Shown piece by piece: positions 61,394-64,000 of a DNA stretch of 64,000 nucleotides (the stretch's first letter is position 1; each line of letters opens with the position of its first letter). Origin of the DNA: CAYWVR01 sp964461715 (GTDB taxonomy: Bacteria; Planctomycetota; Phycisphaerae; FEN-1346). Where the stretch lies: the NCBI GenBank assembly GCA_964461715.1, contig CAYWVR010000008.1, forward strand, positions 52,745 through 116,744, given 5' to 3'. A program made the translations under genes and the position numbers. The notes under the pieces were generated by a model. The model saw only the letters and a program-made list of their open reading frames with translations. It did not search any database and was not told the origin of the DNA.

Positions 61394-63886
61394 ATGGCGG
61401 ACGGACGGAAGGGCGCAGGCGTCGTCGGGATCGGACTGGCGGGACTGCTGGCGTGGACCGCGATCGCGGCGGCCGCAGGGGAGAGCGGGCCCGTCGAGGT
61501 CCTGAATGGCCGCTCCCCCTGGCGGTTCCATGCCGCCTGGCGGACCCCCGCCACCGTCGAGGACGGGGTCCGCGACCTCGGCGGTGGGCACCCCATCGAG
61601 CGCACCCGCTGGATCCGCGACAGCTACACCGAGCCCACCCCCCCCGCGCCTGACGGATGGACCGACCCGGACTTCGACGACTCGGGCTGGCGCCGCCGCG
61701 TCGGCCCGCCCTTCGACGGGTACGGCTACGGCGCGGCCGCGGAGATTGGCCACGTCGCGGCCCGGACCCGCTTCGGCGTCACGGACGTGAAGGCCGTCGG
61801 GCCGCTCACGCTGCGGCTCGTCTATCGCGGCGGGGTGGCCGTCTATCTGAACGGCACCGAGATTGCGCGCGGCCACATGCCCGCCGGTCCTGTCGATCCG
61901 CTGACGCCGGCCGAGGACTACGCCCCCGAGGTTTTTGTCGGCGCCGACGGCAAGCCCCTTCGCGATCCCGGTCGGCGAGGGCCGCGCGAGCGGGACGTCG
62001 AGCACTACCGCAAACGCTTCCGGACGCTGGAGGTCGAGCTGCCGCGGCGGCTCCTTCGCGAGGGGACGAACGTCCTCGCGGTGGACCTCCACCGGGCGGC
62101 CATCCCGATGGACCTCGGCCCCGTGGTCGTCGAGGGATGGGACCCGAAGGTCGGCAAGAACGTGTGGGGCACGGTGGGGCTGGTGGGCGTGCGGCTGACC
62201 GCTCCGGCGGCCAACGGCGTCGCCCCGAACACCGGCCGGGCGCCGCCCCTGCAGGTCTGGACGCTCGATACGCTCGAGCGGGCCGGGAAGGACGTGAGCT
62301 GGAGCGACCCGTTCGAGCCGCTCCGGCCGGTGCGCCTGGCGGCACCGCAGGGCGGGGTGACGTCCGGGCAGGTGGTGGTGAGCGCGGCCGAGCCGATCTC
62401 GAAGGTCGCCGCGACGCTCGGGGACCTGAAGTCCGATGCCGGGGCGACCTTCGCCGCGCCCCACGTCGAGGTCCGCTACGCTACCCCCGCCGATTCCGTG
62501 CCGCGCCTCCTCGATGAGCCGACCCTCCCGGCCGAGATCGTGCCCGTGTACCTGACGGCCCGTATCCCACCGGAGACGGCGGCGGGGACGTATCGCGGGA
62601 CGCTTCGCATCGCGGGCCTCAAGGAGCCGGTGACGGTGCCGGTGGAGCTTCGGGTCTACGGGTGGCGCCTGCCGCCCTTGAAGGAGTATGGCACGTCGGT
62701 CAGCCTGCTGCACGCCCCGGAGTCGGTGCACCGCCATTACGACGTGCCGCTCTGGTCGGACCGGCACTTCGACCTGCTGGCCCGGTCGATGGCCCTGATG
62801 GGCTACGCGGGGAACTGGCTGCTGAGCGTGCCCGTGCTGGCCGAGGACGTCTTCGGCGACCATCCGCTCGTGGTGTTCAAGGAGGAGGGCGGGCGGCTCG
62901 TGCCCGACCTTCAGTTCGCGCGGCGATACCTGGAGCTCTACGACCGCGAGGCGGGCCCGCCGAAGTTCCTCGCCATCCAGGTCTGGAACTACGCCGTCTC
63001 GCGGCGCGGCGTCGGACGCGACGGCGGCAAAGTGAAGTGGATGGCCGACACGATCAAGGTCGGCGTCCTGGAGGGCGGCCGCATCGTCACCCGCGCGGTC
63101 CCCGTCTACACGCGCCCCGGGACGGAGCCGACGTGGGAGGCCGTGGCGCGCGGCATCGAGGGGATCGTCCGCGACCTCGGGTGGAGCGAGACGCGGATGC
63201 TCTGGGGCACGGGCGGCGACAACCTGCCCACCGGCGAGATCGTCGACTTTTTCAAGCGCATCGCCCCCGACCGGCACTGGCGCGTCGTGACGCACGGCGG
63301 CAGCGTTCGCGAGTGGGGGGCGACCGTCGAGGACCGGACCCAGCCGCACGGGGGCCTGGTCGTCGGGTATGCGAACGTGGTGCGGCGGAACGTGTCGTGG
63401 CGGCCGGTGGTCGAGGACGCCCCCATCCAGGTCCTCAAGCGCGACGGCGTGAGCTCCTGCCCCATCGATTACCTGAGCATGGCCCCGCTCGGCCGCATCG
63501 CCGCCAAGTTCAAGGGCCCGGGGTTCCTGAGCTTCGATACGTGGGGATGGGAGACCGAGGGCGGGAAGCGCCGCGGGCCCATCCGCTCGTACGTCCCGTT
63601 CGGCAACATCCACCCGAGCGGCGGCCCGTTCGTCGCGCCCGGCCCCGACGGCGCCGCCCCGAGCCCCCAGGTCGAGGTCTTTCGCGAGGGGCTCCAGATC
63701 ACCGAGGCCATCCTCCGCATTCGCCGCGCGAAGCTCGCCGCCGACCGCGCCGCCGCCTTCGAGGCGACGGTCCGGGACCTGATGGACGTCATGGAGAGCA
63801 ACCGCCGCGTCCGGCCGGCCGGCGTCGCCGACGTCTGGCCGCTCGTGCGCCGAATCTACGCTATGGCCGAGGAGGTGCGTCCATGA
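61394..63886 (+). CDS. Exported glycoside-hydrolase-type protein (DUF4091/DUF6067-like)
   Basis: An 830-residue exported protein with a signal peptide at residues 1-28 (AAAAG end). A galactose-binding-like beta-sandwich follows at about 30-260 (PDFDDSGWRRRVGPPF, then LRLVYRGGVAVYLNG). Next is an Ig-like linker and an 'IPPETAAGTYRGTLRIAG' module. The second half resembles the DUF4091-type TIM-barrel glycosidases of planctomycetes (PVLAEDVFGDHPLVVF, LWGTGGDNLPTGEIVDFFKR). Catalytic acids are not assigned. GGGAG stands upstream of ATG 61394. The stop overlaps the next start in an ATGA, so the two are coupled. Confidence 0.72.
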   Translation: MADGRKGAGVVGIGLAGLLAWTAIAAAAGESGPVEVLNGRSPWRFHAAWRTPATVEDGVRDLGGGHPIERTRWIRDSYTEPTPPAPDGWTDPDFDDSGWRRRVGPPFDGYGYGAAAEIGHVAARTRFGVTDVKAVGPLTLRLVYRGGVAVYLNGTEIARGHMPAGPVDPLTPAEDYAPEVFVGADGKPLRDPGRRGPRERDVEHYRKRFRTLEVELPRRLLREGTNVLAVDLHRAAIPMDLGPVVVEGWDPKVGKNVWGTVGLVGVRLTAPAANGVAPNTGRAPPLQVWTLDTLERAGKDVSWSDPFEPLRPVRLAAPQGGVTSGQVVVSAAEPISKVAATLGDLKSDAGATFAAPHVEVRYATPADSVPRLLDEPTLPAEIVPVYLTARIPPETAAGTYRGTLRIAGLKEPVTVPVELRVYGWRLPPLKEYGTSVSLLHAPESVHRHYDVPLWSDRHFDLLARSMALMGYAGNWLLSVPVLAEDVFGDHPLVVFKEEGGRLVPDLQFARRYLELYDREAGPPKFLAIQVWNYAVSRRGVGRDGGKVKWMADTIKVGVLEGGRIVTRAVPVYTRPGTEPTWEAVARGIEGIVRDLGWSETRMLWGTGGDNLPTGEIVDFFKRIAPDRHWRVVTHGGSVREWGATVEDRTQPHGGLVVGYANVVRRNVSWRPVVEDAPIQVLKRDGVSSCPIDYLSMAPLGRIAAKFKGPGFLSFDTWGWETEGGKRRGPIRSYVPFGNIHPSGGPFVAPGPDGAAPSPQVEVFREGLQITEAILRIRRAKLAADRAAAFEATVRDLMDVMESNRRVRPAGVADVWPLVRRIYAMAEEVRP

Positions 63887-64000
63887 CCCGACTGGCGTTC
63901 CTGGCGGCCGCCCTCGCCTCGGTCGCGGCTCCGGAACCATCCCCTCGGCTTGCGGCGCGGCAAGTCTCCGACCTGCGCGACCCCCGCCCGAGCATGACGC
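63883..64000 (+). CDS. Start of another exported protein (truncated by window edge)
   Basis: The first 39 residues: a signal-peptide-like start (MTRLAFLAAALASVAAPEPS) continuing as LAARQVSDLRDPRPSM, with no homology visible. GAGGAGG stands ahead of ATG 63883, whose ATGA overlaps the previous stop. Presumably the next member of the exported-enzyme run. Confidence 0.6.
   Translation, partial: MTRLAFLAAALASVAAPEPSPRLAARQVSDLRDPRPSMT

Overview
The window is GC-rich DNA from a diderm bacterium, most likely a planctomycete (Planctomycetota, possibly a Phycisphaerae-like lineage). This is inferred from gene content, not from a marker tree. The evidence is: three exported proteins ending in a PEP-CTERM sorting signal; a BamA/Skp outer-membrane pair; a Cys-type sulfatase with a chitobiase-like C-terminal domain; a XylR-type AraC regulator with a periplasmic-binding-like sensor; large exported beta-helix, PQQ-like propeller and heparinase-like proteins; a remnant of a 3-keto-disaccharide hydrolase (DUF1080); and many single-gene transcription units on alternating strands. 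Verrucomicrobiota/Lentisphaerota remain possible.

Layout. 1-2.8 kb: end of etfA, a long acyl-CoA dehydrogenase and a small membrane protein. 2.8-8 kb: bamA, skp and an exported PA14/PKD/TPR protein. 8.5-12.4 kb: a XylR/AraC regulator divergent from two PEP-CTERM proteins. 12.5-20.6 kb: housekeeping genes (xerC, galK, trpD, YbaK-like deacylase, YihY-type membrane protein, leuC) and two small metal-binding-like proteins. 20.8-26.4 kb: an exported CBM9-terminal protein, an FAH-family hydrolase, nadB and a CYTH protein. 26.6-30.5 kb: a minus-strand run with a CxxC protein, a 59-residue SAP-like protein, a lipoprotein, leuD and an exported protein. 30.6-38.1 kb: alpha/beta hydrolase, flavodoxin-ferredoxin, two small exported proteins, a FGGY sugar kinase, aldo/keto reductase, a third PEP-CTERM protein and a DUF998 protein. 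38.5-45.6 kb: sulfatase, TPR lipoprotein, gltX and a PQQ-like propeller. 45.6-64 kb: a beta-helix (pectate-lyase-like) protein, glnS, xylA, a VOC protein, a PAS histidine kinase, tRNA-Arg(CCG), a second PQQ-like protein, a heparinase-like protein, a coiled-coil/hydrolase protein, a DUF1080 remnant, a DUF4091-like glycoside-hydrolase-type protein and the start of a further exported protein.

Functionally the window combines core metabolism (Leu, Trp, NAD, galactose and xylose steps, tRNA charging) with an exported polysaccharide-handling repertoire. Promoters of sigma-70 type (TTGACA-like, 16-18 nt, TATAAT-like) can be read in front of many genes. Beyond the genes, the most notable structure is a family of about 110-bp paired inverted repeats, mostly placed directly after stop codons, and a separate family of 7-bp-phased intergenic repeats. 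I did not find a CRISPR array, an insertion sequence, an rRNA or a prophage.
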